DNA of 25,528 nt. Origin: UASB124 sp041662445 (GTDB taxonomy: Bacteria; Babelota; Babeliae; Babelales; RVW-14). Shown in pieces: positions 16,130 to 23,226 of the stretch; the stretch's first letter is position 1, and the number at the start of each line of letters is the position of its first letter. A model generated the notes under the pieces. It was not told where the DNA came from. It did no database searches and saw nothing but the letters and a program-made list of their open reading frames with translations. The translations under genes and the position numbers were made by a program. The stretch spans positions 1-25,528 of the forward strand of contig JBAZSL010000019.1 of NCBI GenBank assembly GCA_041662445.1. Direction: 5' to 3'.

Positions 16130-16912
16130 ATGGTCATGAATGCTTCAAAAGGCGACATTTTCGCCAGCAGCTCTGGCTCAATGGTACTTTTTGATGGTAC
16201 GTCATGCGCTGGTAAAACAAGTATTTGTAAGCTAATTGAGAGCTCTGTTAATGTGCCCTATCATTACGTTGCTCTCGACGACTTTATAACTGAAATTTTT
16301 GAAGAACAAAAACGGAATCCCCGCCCTACACACGAATTTGTTGCAACGTGTAACAAACACACTGAATTAATGTATATGCACATCGATGCCATGGTAACTA
16401 AGGGAAACAACGTCTTGTGTGACACAACACTCACCTGTCTTGAGGATGCTACCAGCACCCATAGATGGTTTAGCATTATTAATAACATTAATAATTTCTT
16501 GATATTAGTGTATTGCCCTTTTGATACCGTGGTTAGACGGCTTCAACAACGCAACTACAACGCCCGCATACACAATCAACCCCGCAACTCACGAATTGCT
16601 TCTGTTGTATTGCGTCAATTCGTCGCAATGTTCAAGGCTCATTCATATAGGCACGGTTTGGTTATCGATGAACTTTCACGGCACCAAATCGAAAAGGCTT
16701 TTGACCTTATACGTGATGACTTTTCAGATGGCAAAAATTTTCAAGAACTCAGGCAAGAAATTATGGGCAAGCTTGGGCTATTTGATCACAACAAAGTATT
16801 TATCGCACCAAGGCTGTTTTATAACCATGTTATCAACACCAATCTTTATCCCGTTGAACAATGCGTCAAGCTTGTTGCAGAGCATCTGGCTTTTCGTACA
16901 AAATCAAATTAA
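16130..16912 (+). CDS. P-loop kinase resembling chloramphenicol phosphotransferase / zeta-toxin kinases
   Basis: 260 residues. A Walker A loop lies at 23-30 (GTSCAGKT, in MVLFDGTSCAGKTSICKLIE). An acidic ALDDF motif at 48-52 sits where CPT-like kinases place a catalytic or substrate-binding Asp. NVLCDTTL (94-101) is Walker-B-like, and VYCPFDTVVRRLQQRNYNAR (127-146) resembles the lid strand and arginine-rich segment of the family. The roughly 60 C-terminal residues beyond the kinase core have no assignment. CPT-like and zeta kinases phosphorylate small molecules such as antibiotics or UDP-sugars; no antitoxin gene is adjacent, so a toxin-antitoxin reading is not supported. The ribosome site AAAGGAGG is near perfect. 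No signal peptide is seen, so it is probably cytoplasmic. The substrate is unknown. Confidence 0.7.
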   Translation: MVMNASKGDIFASSSGSMVLFDGTSCAGKTSICKLIESSVNVPYHYVALDDFITEIFEEQKRNPRPTHEFVATCNKHTELMYMHIDAMVTKGNNVLCDTTLTCLEDATSTHRWFSIINNINNFLILVYCPFDTVVRRLQQRNYNARIHNQPRNSRIASVVLRQFVAMFKAHSYRHGLVIDELSRHQIEKAFDLIRDDFSDGKNFQELRQEIMGKLGLFDHNKVFIAPRLFYNHVINTNLYPVEQCVKLVAEHLAFRTKSN

Positions 16913-16937
16913 ATGAGCTTGTACGCCAAAAGCCAGA
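16885..16937. repeat. Long inverted repeat spanning the kinase stop codon
   Basis: TCTGGCTTTT-CGTACAA (16885-16901) is complementary to TTGTACG-CC-AAAAGCCAGA (16919-16937), giving 17 base pairs with a 2-base bulge and a 17-base loop that contains the TAA at 16910-16912. It lies between convergent genes. No T run follows on either strand. Confidence 0.75.
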
Positions 16938-16964
16938 CGCCACTATAAAAAGAATAACCTATTT

Positions 16965-18272
16965 TTAACGACGGGACGGTGCGCCCACTCTTTGCTGTAT
17001 GGCATAGAGTACTAACCCTACTCCAAGTAACGCAACAAGCGGCATTACTGCCATCGAACGCTCCCAGAGATTTGTACCTATCGCCATCCAAATGTAATAA
17101 AATGTTATTGACGCCGATCCAAGACCAACCAAAGTTATCAACACTTGAAGATAATTTTGTTTTCTGAGGTAAAACAGAAGCAAGGCAACAAGAGTGAGTG
17201 TCAACGCGCTGCAGATACCAATGTTTGCAAGGGCCATGAGAACGTACTTATTGGTAACCGCCACCAGGAATAGCCACAACACAATGCCATAAACCAAACC
17301 TGCTATCGTTGGGCGACCCCACGCATTTGTCTTGGTCAACGCGCCACCACCAATAATCACCTTCTGACGAGCAAGCGTAAAAATATTGGTAATATTTGCC
17401 AGTGACGTGCCAAAAATTGTGCCACAGTAACAGAGAAAGATTGACCCAACAATAACGGTCGAAATAAACGAAGTCATCGCCGCTGAAAGTTTCATAAAAC
17501 CAGGGAACGCTAAAACTCCAAATGCAGTAAGATTGCCCGAACCCATAATGTGAATCAAACTCAGATGAAAGAACATATAGGTCACCGTTACCAAACCAAA
17601 CGCAGTAAGAGCAACCTTGCCCACCTGCCGCGGTCCTCCTTCAAGAAGGTGGCCGATGCTGCAACAAGCCTCAAAGCCCCAATAGGCGAATAGTGCACTT
17701 GGAATCGCCAAACAGAGTCCGGAAAATTGAGCATGACCATAGGTAACAGCAAAAGGATTCCAATACCACGCCAATAAACCAACAACAAAGAACAATGGCA
17801 AAAGCTTGAAAATCGTAATAGTGCTTTGGAGCTTACTAATAACTCCAAGAGCCAAAAGATTAAGCGCGGTAAAAAACGCAACAACAAGAGCATCAAATAA
17901 ATGCGGGTGTTGTGTAATAATTTCAATATTAATGCTTGATGCCAAATCGTTTCGCAGCGATGCAGTAATTGCCGCCGCCGTAGCTAAATAACCAAGCATG
18001 TAACACCATTGCGCCACAAACCCCATTACCTTATTGATACCCTGTGAACAATAATTGTAAAAACCACCCTCACCTGGAAAAACGCGTGACGCCTGTACAA
18101 CGCCCCACACGATAGGAAACATTAAAAGTGATACTAACGGCCAAATCAGAAATCCTACATCACCAGCGAGCTCGGTTATACGCTGGGGACCGGCAAAAAT
18201 ACCCGCTCCAATAATAATGTTGATGCTCATCAACACTGCGGCCCAAAAAGACATTTTAGCTTTGCTCTCCAC
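16965..18272 (-). CDS. APC-superfamily amino-acid/polyamine transporter
   Basis: 435 residues with about twelve hydrophobic segments, the usual size of APC permeases. TM1 carries the family signature NIIIGAGIFAGP (about 19-30), which forms the unwound substrate-binding helix. The order TM1, TM2 (VGFLIWPLVSLLMFPIVWGV), then FPGEGGFYNY resembles AdiC/PotE-type basic amino-acid or polyamine antiporters. The substrate is not determinable; amino-acid import or exchange would suit a host-dependent organism. The start is GTG at 18272 with AAGGA eight bases upstream; the internal ATG at 18254 is less well placed. It converges on the kinase gene and is divergent from the lipoprotein gene. Confidence 0.88.
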   Translation of the reverse strand: MESKAKMSFWAAVLMSINIIIGAGIFAGPQRITELAGDVGFLIWPLVSLLMFPIVWGVVQASRVFPGEGGFYNYCSQGINKVMGFVAQWCYMLGYLATAAAITASLRNDLASSINIEIITQHPHLFDALVVAFFTALNLLALGVISKLQSTITIFKLLPLFFVVGLLAWYWNPFAVTYGHAQFSGLCLAIPSALFAYWGFEACCSIGHLLEGGPRQVGKVALTAFGLVTVTYMFFHLSLIHIMGSGNLTAFGVLAFPGFMKLSAAMTSFISTVIVGSIFLCYCGTIFGTSLANITNIFTLARQKVIIGGGALTKTNAWGRPTIAGLVYGIVLWLFLVAVTNKYVLMALANIGICSALTLTLVALLLFYLRKQNYLQVLITLVGLGSASITFYYIWMAIGTNLWERSMAVMPLVALLGVGLVLYAIQQRVGAPSRR

Positions 18273-18374
18273 GATAGTTCCTTCACCTAAACGTAACCAA
18301 AAAATACATACAATAATCTACATACAATGGGGCAACCCTACTCTTTATCCATCATCTTGAAAAATTATCGGACT

Positions 18375-18402
18375 ATGTTAGCATTAATGTTGCGTTTTTC
18401 AA
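18375..18402 (-). promoter_or_regulatory. Candidate promoter of the APC transporter gene
   Basis: On the minus strand TTGAAA (18402-18397), a 16-bp spacer and TAACAT (18380-18375). A small inverted repeat (TACTG-TT-CAGTA, 18407-18418) lies just upstream and could be an operator. For the divergent lipoprotein gene I see no clear promoter pair in 18273-18486. Confidence 0.4.
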
Positions 18403-18486
18403 ATATACTGTTCAGTACATTGAATGCGCTAATGGATATTAGGAAAAAAAGCGGTTTAACCATTTATTAAGAGGATACCAAGGATT

Positions 18487-19524
18487 ATGGATACCATGAC
18501 CAAGAATATGCTCACCGGATCGGCGCTTCTTGCTTCGTTGATGCTTACAACCGGCTGCGATCTTTTCAAGAAAAAAGATACGCTTGCGCCACAAGCTACC
18601 GAAACTTCAGCTAAATCTGGAATATCACTCTGCTCAATTAACGGAGAGTCTGCTATCACCGAAGGCGAATACAAACGCAACCTGGGCCAAATGCTTCAAG
18701 CAAATCCTTATTTTAAAGGCGCTTCTGCTGAATCACTTCCTAATGAATTGAAACGTCGCTTCCTCGAGCAACTTGCAATGCAAGCCGTCATCGAAAAGTT
18801 TTCTGATCAAAATGGCATTGAAAACGATCCAGAATTCATCAAGATTTACGGTGAACTCAAAGACCAAGTGAAACGTTCTATCAAAGTACAGCTCTTTGAG
18901 AAAAGAATTTATGATGGCATCAAGGTAGCTGATAACGATATCACCAAATATTACACTGAAAACAAAGATCGCTTCGTCAAAGTAGCTGGCGGCGTTCTTG
19001 CAATGGGTGTTCGTTTTGAAAACGAAGCACAAGCAAATGCTTTTTTAGCCAAAGCAAAACAGAATGTCGAGGACTTTGAAAAAGTTGCTAAAGCAGACAA
19101 AGCCGGCAAGTTTAGAGACTTCGGCCGAGTAAGCAAAGAAGTCCGTGGCGGGTTCCAAATGGAAGTCGTGCCTACACCAATTAAGGACAGCGTCCTTGGT
19201 ATGACCAAGCTGCCAAGTGTTGATAAAATTAAAACAGGCAAAGAATTCTGGGTTGTCAAAGCTTGGGATAAAAAAGACACGGTTCTTTTCGCTGTTGATG
19301 AAGTTAAGACTCACATCGAGGCTATGCTTAAAAATAATCAGTTCAAAGATGTTATCGAAAAACGTATGGAAGAACTGAAGAAAGAAATGAAAGTAGTCGT
19401 TAACGAAGACTATTTCAAAGATGCAAAAGTATCCCCAGAGTCAGCAACTGAGGGAGTACAAGCAACACAGGTCGCAACAAATAACAAACCTGCCGCCGCT
19501 CCTGCAGGGGCAACCGCAGCCTAA
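18487..19524 (+). CDS. SurA/PpiC-like chaperone lipoprotein
   Basis: 345 residues. A lipoprotein signal ends LMLTTGC with Cys24 as the likely lipidated residue; Thr at -3 is atypical, and Asp follows the Cys, which in enteric bacteria keeps a lipoprotein in the inner membrane. Residues about 45-155 form a SurA-N-like helical chaperone region (ITEGEYKRNLGQMLQANPYF; LKRRFLEQLAMQAVIEKF). The link VADNDITKYYTENKDRFV is typical of SurA/PrsA proteins. The following region (about 165-265) is a degenerate parvulin domain without the usual GGDLG signature, so isomerase activity is doubtful. The Ala/Pro-rich tail looks disordered. Likely role: escorting proteins across the periplasm. ATG 18487 and ATG 18496 are both possible starts. 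A strong hairpin follows. Confidence 0.8.
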   Translation: MDTMTKNMLTGSALLASLMLTTGCDLFKKKDTLAPQATETSAKSGISLCSINGESAITEGEYKRNLGQMLQANPYFKGASAESLPNELKRRFLEQLAMQAVIEKFSDQNGIENDPEFIKIYGELKDQVKRSIKVQLFEKRIYDGIKVADNDITKYYTENKDRFVKVAGGVLAMGVRFENEAQANAFLAKAKQNVEDFEKVAKADKAGKFRDFGRVSKEVRGGFQMEVVPTPIKDSVLGMTKLPSVDKIKTGKEFWVVKAWDKKDTVLFAVDEVKTHIEAMLKNNQFKDVIEKRMEELKKEMKVVVNEDYFKDAKVSPESATEGVQATQVATNNKPAAAPAGATAA

Positions 19525-19548
19525 CCGTTGTTTGTACTGTAAAAATGC

Positions 19549-19586
19549 GAAGAGGGGCGAGTTTTGTAACTCGCCCCTCTTCTTTT
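19549..19586 (+). terminator. Strong hairpin terminator between the two SurA-like genes
   Basis: A 15-bp perfect stem (GAAGAGGGGCGAGTT / AACTCGCCCCTCTTC) closes on a TTGT loop and is followed by TTTTA. It ends only about 14 bp before the next gene's start, so the downstream gene needs read-through or a promoter within the hairpin region. Confidence 0.8.
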
Positions 19587-19599
19587 AATATAAAGGGTA

Positions 19600-20490
19600 A
19601 TGATGAATAAAATTTTTGTGGTGCTCGCCTGTACTCTTGTAGGCCTCCCCGCTCACCTACTTCCCGTACCTGATGCTCTCGTCGAGAACGTTGAAAGCGA
19701 ACAAATAATTGGAAACAAGCAAATTTCTGAGAAAGCTTCGGCGTTGCCTCAGCGCATTACCATCGATTGTATTCTTGCCTACGTTGAAGGAAAACCAATT
19801 TTCAAATCAGACGTAGCGCAACCACGTATCGCTAAGGAAGGCCAACGGTATACCCTGGATGAGCTCATCAAAGAAGAATTATGGTATCAACGCGCCGCCA
19901 AGATGCATATGTTGCCATCAGCAACTGATATAGATCGGCAATTATCATCATTCAGAATCCAAAATAATTTTTCTGAGCTCTCTGATGCTGAATTTGAAAG
20001 TCGCCTCAAGGAATTTGGATTCACAATTAAATCTTACAAAGCGCAGCTTGCTCGTCTTATTGCCGTTGAAAACGTTAAACGTGCTGAGATGAGTGAGAAG
20101 ATTATGGTCACCACACAAGAAGTCGAATCATTTTATAAAGACCATCCTGAATACACCAAAGAAGAATATCATCTCAATCTTGCTTCAATTGACAACAAAA
20201 ATCAGCCCGCTGATTGGGAAGATCTCGGCTGGGTTGCACGCGAAGATATTGGCGAAAAGTTTTCTGTCGTCTTTTCTATGAAAGCTGGTGAATCTTCTAT
20301 GCCAATCGACACTGGTGCGGCAACAAAACAAATCATTAAGCTTGTCGACAGAAAAGAAAAGCATCTCAAAACATTTGATGAACGCTATAGCGATATTGAA
20401 CGCATGTTGCAAAAAGAACGTAGTGATGTCTTTGTAAATCATTTTGAAGAAGACCTACTCGCTCACGCATCTATTACGTATGTGAAGTAA
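19600..20490 (+). CDS. SurA-like periplasmic chaperone with shortened parvulin domain
   Basis: 296 residues; signal peptide at about 1-19. The SurA-N domain starts with IDCILAYVEGKPIFKSDV (about 55-72), equivalent to the SurA opening, and continues LDELIKEELWYQRAAKM and the helical segment through about 168. VTTQEVESFYKDHPEY (about 170-185) is the usual linker. The remaining segment retains EDLGWVARED and KAGESSMPIDTGAATKQIIK, the end of a parvulin fold, but is only about 70 residues instead of about 100, so catalysis is doubtful. Role: holding unfolded outer-membrane proteins in the periplasm. The second ATG (19603) is better spaced from AAAGGG than the first. The 3' end overlaps nfo on the other strand by 17 bp. 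Confidence 0.82.
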   Translation: MMNKIFVVLACTLVGLPAHLLPVPDALVENVESEQIIGNKQISEKASALPQRITIDCILAYVEGKPIFKSDVAQPRIAKEGQRYTLDELIKEELWYQRAAKMHMLPSATDIDRQLSSFRIQNNFSELSDAEFESRLKEFGFTIKSYKAQLARLIAVENVKRAEMSEKIMVTTQEVESFYKDHPEYTKEEYHLNLASIDNKNQPADWEDLGWVAREDIGEKFSVVFSMKAGESSMPIDTGAATKQIIKLVDRKEKHLKTFDERYSDIERMLQKERSDVFVNHFEEDLLAHASITYVK

Positions 20491-21343
20491 CCCCAACCAT
20501 TGTCTTAAGCAGTTTAATTTCACAAGCCCATAATTTCATAGCGGCGTCTGATGGTGTTTCAAGAATTTTTGGGACATGACTCAGGCGCCGATCGTTCATA
20601 ATACAGGCAAAAACATCCAAGGGGATTACCCCAGTACCCAGTGCCGCATGGCGATCAACACGAGAACCAACCTTGCCCTTAGAATCATTCATATGAATCA
20701 CTCGAAGATGCTCAAGGCCGAGCACATCATCAAAACTCTTGATCATCTTTTTGTAGCCATCTTCTGTCGTCATGTCATATCCAGCAGCGCAGGCATGGCA
20801 GGTATCCAAGCAGTAGGCAATCAGTTTTTTATTGCTGCACAACGAGCGAATTTTGTGTAACTGCTCAAATGACGATGCAACGCTTGTGCCTTGTCCTGCC
20901 ATAAGCTCAAGAGCGATGGTCACACGGCCTTCACTCTGTTCAAGAACTTTATCAAGATTGCACGCTATTTGTTTAATGCTGCTTTCTTCGCCAATCCCAA
21001 CATGCGATCCCGGATGCACAACAAGATCGGTTAAGCCAAGAAGTTCGCACCGACGTATTTCATCAAGCAGCGCACGCGCAGACAATTCTGCTGTTTCCAT
21101 TTTCCCTGAACCAAGATTAATCAGATAGCCGGTGTGCACAACAACTGATGTGATAGCTGAAACAGCAGCGGCGTGTTTGAATTGTTCGATGTTTTCATCT
21201 GAAAGTTTTTTTTCAAACCATTGACGATTGCTTTTGGTAAATATTTGAAAGGCCGTGCACCCAATTGATTCTGCCCGAGCAAATGCAGTATGCACGCCAC
21301 CGGCAATAGAAATATGGGATCCAACCAGCGGTTCAATCATCAT
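20474..21343 (-). CDS. nfo: Endonuclease IV (AP endonuclease)
   Basis: 289 residues, a normal length. All nine residues corresponding to the trinuclear zinc ligands of E. coli Nfo are present: His70, His110, Glu146, Asp180, His183, His217, Asp230, His232 and Glu262, each one position later than in E. coli numbering. Motifs include GSHISIAGG, HPGSH, ALELMAGQG, CLDTCHACAAGYD, HMNDSKG and RVDRHAALGTG. It cleaves DNA 5' of abasic sites in base-excision repair in the cytoplasm. It begins three bases after the stop of the PLP-enzyme gene, so the pair is an operon. ATG 21343 and ATG 21340 are both possible; the one-residue offset favours the second. Confidence 0.96.
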   Translation of the reverse strand: MMIEPLVGSHISIAGGVHTAFARAESIGCTAFQIFTKSNRQWFEKKLSDENIEQFKHAAAVSAITSVVVHTGYLINLGSGKMETAELSARALLDEIRRCELLGLTDLVVHPGSHVGIGEESSIKQIACNLDKVLEQSEGRVTIALELMAGQGTSVASSFEQLHKIRSLCSNKKLIAYCLDTCHACAAGYDMTTEDGYKKMIKSFDDVLGLEHLRVIHMNDSKGKVGSRVDRHAALGTGVIPLDVFACIMNDRRLSHVPKILETPSDAAMKLWACEIKLLKTMVGVTSHT

Positions 21344-21346
21344 AAA

Positions 21347-22549
21347 CTACAGGCCTTCGTCGTCAGGCTGAAGCGCACATTCAAAATAGTGGTGATATGC
21401 TTGCGGTAATTGGTGATAATCAAGCTTATCAGTTACTTCAGAATAATCTCGATCGCAAAAACTGTCCCAAAAAAGTACTGTTTTGCCATTCAACTTTCCA
21501 CACACCAGATCACTCAACATTGCAGCGCATGCCTTGCCCGTGTAGGTTCCATCAAGCTTAACGCCCTCTGCCGTACGAAACATATGAATCGCAGTATGTG
21601 CTGGTTGAGAAATATATGCGTAGCCCTTACCAATAAAATTGTAGTTAATAGGAATATCGGTCGGCTTTATATCAACAACAGGAAAGGAGGGATCATTTCG
21701 GTGTAATACCTCACTGGTAATGCGAATCATAGAACTTAATTTGAGCACATGTTCACCTTCAAACAACTCGGGTTCGATGCAAACTGGAACAACCGTACTT
21801 TTTAACCCTGCTACCTCCACGCCTAGTCTTAAACCAGCAGCAGTTCCAACACTCCCAATGGCAACATAGATGTAATCAGGTTCAGGCATTACTCCTTGTG
21901 CTATTTGCTCTTTGAGCTCATAGATAGCATTAACAAAACCAAGCGCTCCAATTTCATTGGAACCACCGGAGGGTATGTCATACAACAAAGTTCCTGTTTC
22001 TTTGTGAAAAATTTTATTGCGCGCATGAATAGCGATTTCTCGTTGCGCCCACGTCGCGTAAAGATGAAGCTCAGCTCCATATGCCATAGAAAGAAGAATG
22101 TTTCTGCGTGAATATGCCGTAGGAATTTGCGGTATGTGCATGCACATACACCGTAATCCAACCTCGTGAGCATACATCGCCGTTGCACACGTATGATTGG
22201 AACCAGCATAACCAACGGTGAGTACTCCCTTGGCACCATGAGCAAGCGCATCACCAAATAAAAATTCTAACTTTCGCACTTTGTTGCCGCCATACAATGC
22301 GCCACTTTCATTATCTTTTTTAATGTAGAGATTGGGGTGCCCCACCATTGAACCCAACTTTTCAAGTTTTTGCACCGGCGTAGGAAATGTGCCTAAAGAA
22401 ACATAGCCAACATGCTCTTTGAGCGCTGGAAATGCCTTAAACAGATAATCATCTGCTGTACGCGTTTCGCTTGCGTTTAGTATCCCTACAGCAAAGAATA
22501 ATGGTATTAGAACATTTTTTAACGTTACACCTTGTGTAATCAGCTGCAT
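21347..22549 (-). CDS. PLP-dependent D-cysteine desulfhydrase / ACC deaminase family protein with signal-like N terminus
   Basis: 400 residues. The family core starts near LGTFPTPVQKLEKLG (52-66), then IKKDNESGALYGGNKVRKLE with Lys90 as the PLP Schiff-base residue, GSNHTCATA (116-124) and the phosphate-binding AIGSVGTAAGL. LDGTYTGKACAAML near the C terminus is also typical. The known members release ammonia from D-cysteine or 1-aminocyclopropane-1-carboxylate; sequence alone does not tell which. Unusually, residues 10-27 are hydrophobic (LKNVLIPLFFAVGILNAS), like a signal peptide or anchor, and no Met lies between there and the core, so this is not a misplaced start. AAGGGGAG precedes the ATG. 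It is cotranscribed with nfo. Confidence 0.85.
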   Translation of the reverse strand: MQLITQGVTLKNVLIPLFFAVGILNASETRTADDYLFKAFPALKEHVGYVSLGTFPTPVQKLEKLGSMVGHPNLYIKKDNESGALYGGNKVRKLEFLFGDALAHGAKGVLTVGYAGSNHTCATAMYAHEVGLRCMCMHIPQIPTAYSRRNILLSMAYGAELHLYATWAQREIAIHARNKIFHKETGTLLYDIPSGGSNEIGALGFVNAIYELKEQIAQGVMPEPDYIYVAIGSVGTAAGLRLGVEVAGLKSTVVPVCIEPELFEGEHVLKLSSMIRITSEVLHRNDPSFPVVDIKPTDIPINYNFIGKGYAYISQPAHTAIHMFRTAEGVKLDGTYTGKACAAMLSDLVCGKLNGKTVLFWDSFCDRDYSEVTDKLDYHQLPQAYHHYFECALQPDDEGL

Positions 22550-22603
22550 AAAAACTCCCCTTATTGTGTCTAAGAAAAAGACGTGATATAAAGTTACCCC
22601 AAA

Positions 22604-22632
22604 AATGTATGTGGTGAGATCCTATTTGTCAA
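22604..22632 (-). promoter_or_regulatory. Promoter of the PLP-enzyme/nfo operon
   Basis: On the minus strand TTGACA (22632-22627, perfect), a 17-bp spacer and TACATT (22609-22604, four of six). The leader would be about 50 nt. Confidence 0.6.
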
Positions 22633-22639
22633 TGACAAA
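22625..22639. promoter_or_regulatory. Palindrome overlapping the -35 box, candidate operator
   Basis: TTTGTCA-A-TGACAAA is a perfect 7-1-7 inverted repeat that covers the -35 hexamer of the minus promoter. A regulator bound here would block RNA polymerase. Confidence 0.4.
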
Positions 22640-22795
22640 ATCGACCACTTAAGAGACAACCCAAAACAATCGGCCGTTCTGTCACACTTCTACAAGCCCT
22701 ACAGAGCAAAACACCTGACTGGCAGGGACATAAGAGCTCAACAAATCTCCTCTTAGCGCTATAAATAAATCTTAGCGTGTTACTATAAACATCGT

Positions 22796-22823
22796 TTGAC
22801 TTTTTTTCTTTTTATCCTATGCT
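22796..22823 (+). promoter_or_regulatory. Promoter of groES-groEL
   Basis: TTGACT (22796-22801, five of six), a 16-bp T-rich spacer and TATGCT (22818-22823, four of six). Beyond it, CTATG/CATAG arms (about 22817-22852) could form a loose hairpin in the leader. Confidence 0.55.
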
Positions 22824-22910
22824 TTTTTCTGCGGTGCAAAAGGAAAAACATAGCACAGAGCATTTTAATATTGTGGTTAGAAAGTACACACTTTTTTCGG
22901 AGGATATCCC

Positions 22911-23207
22911 ATGACGGCTGCTATCAAGCCTCTATACGACCGCGTCCTGGTACAACGTCTTGAAAACGAACAAACCACTGCCGGTGGCATTATTATTCCC
23001 GACACTGCACAAGAGAAAACTCAAATTGGTGCGGTTATTGCCACGGGTGAAGGCAAGTTAATGAACGACGGAAGCATCAGAGCGCTCAAAGTTAAAACCG
23101 GCGACAAAATTATTTTTGGCAAATATTCAGGCACTGAAATCAAGCTCGAAAACAAAGACTACTTGATTCTGCGTGAAGACGAATTACTCGGCATTGTTGA
23201 GAAATAA
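22911..23207 (+). CDS. groES: Co-chaperonin GroES
   Basis: 98 residues, the standard length. IKPLYDRVLVQRLENEQTT opens the beta-barrel core, the mobile loop that docks on GroEL contains TTAGGIIIPDTAQEK (about 23-37), and it ends VDEL-like DELLGIVEK. It caps GroEL as a heptamer in the cytoplasm during ATP-driven folding. CGGAGG gives a strong ribosome site. groEL follows after 19 bp. Confidence 0.97.
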   Translation: MTAAIKPLYDRVLVQRLENEQTTAGGIIIPDTAQEKTQIGAVIATGEGKLMNDGSIRALKVKTGDKIIFGKYSGTEIKLENKDYLILREDELLGIVEK

Positions 23208-23226
23208 CGCATAAGAGGTTAAAAAC

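Larger units (their letters stand above)
22550..22910. promoter_or_regulatory. 361-bp divergent control region of the PLP-enzyme and groES genes
   Basis: No gene is seen. It holds a minus promoter and overlapping palindrome (22604-22639), a direct repeat TCTTAGCG (22751-22758 and 22770-22777, period 19 bp), and the groES promoter. No CIRCE element (TTAGCACTC-N9-GAGTGCTAA) and no clear sigma-32-type promoter is present. Confidence 0.6.

Noticed and set aside
16130..16912. Toxin-antitoxin system based on a zeta-like kinase
   Set aside because: No small antitoxin gene is adjacent on the same strand, and the upstream region holds no open frame of suitable size.
22740..22800. CIRCE operator suggested by TTAGCG sequences upstream of groES
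   Set aside because: The two copies are direct, not inverted, and the GAGTGCTAA half is missing.
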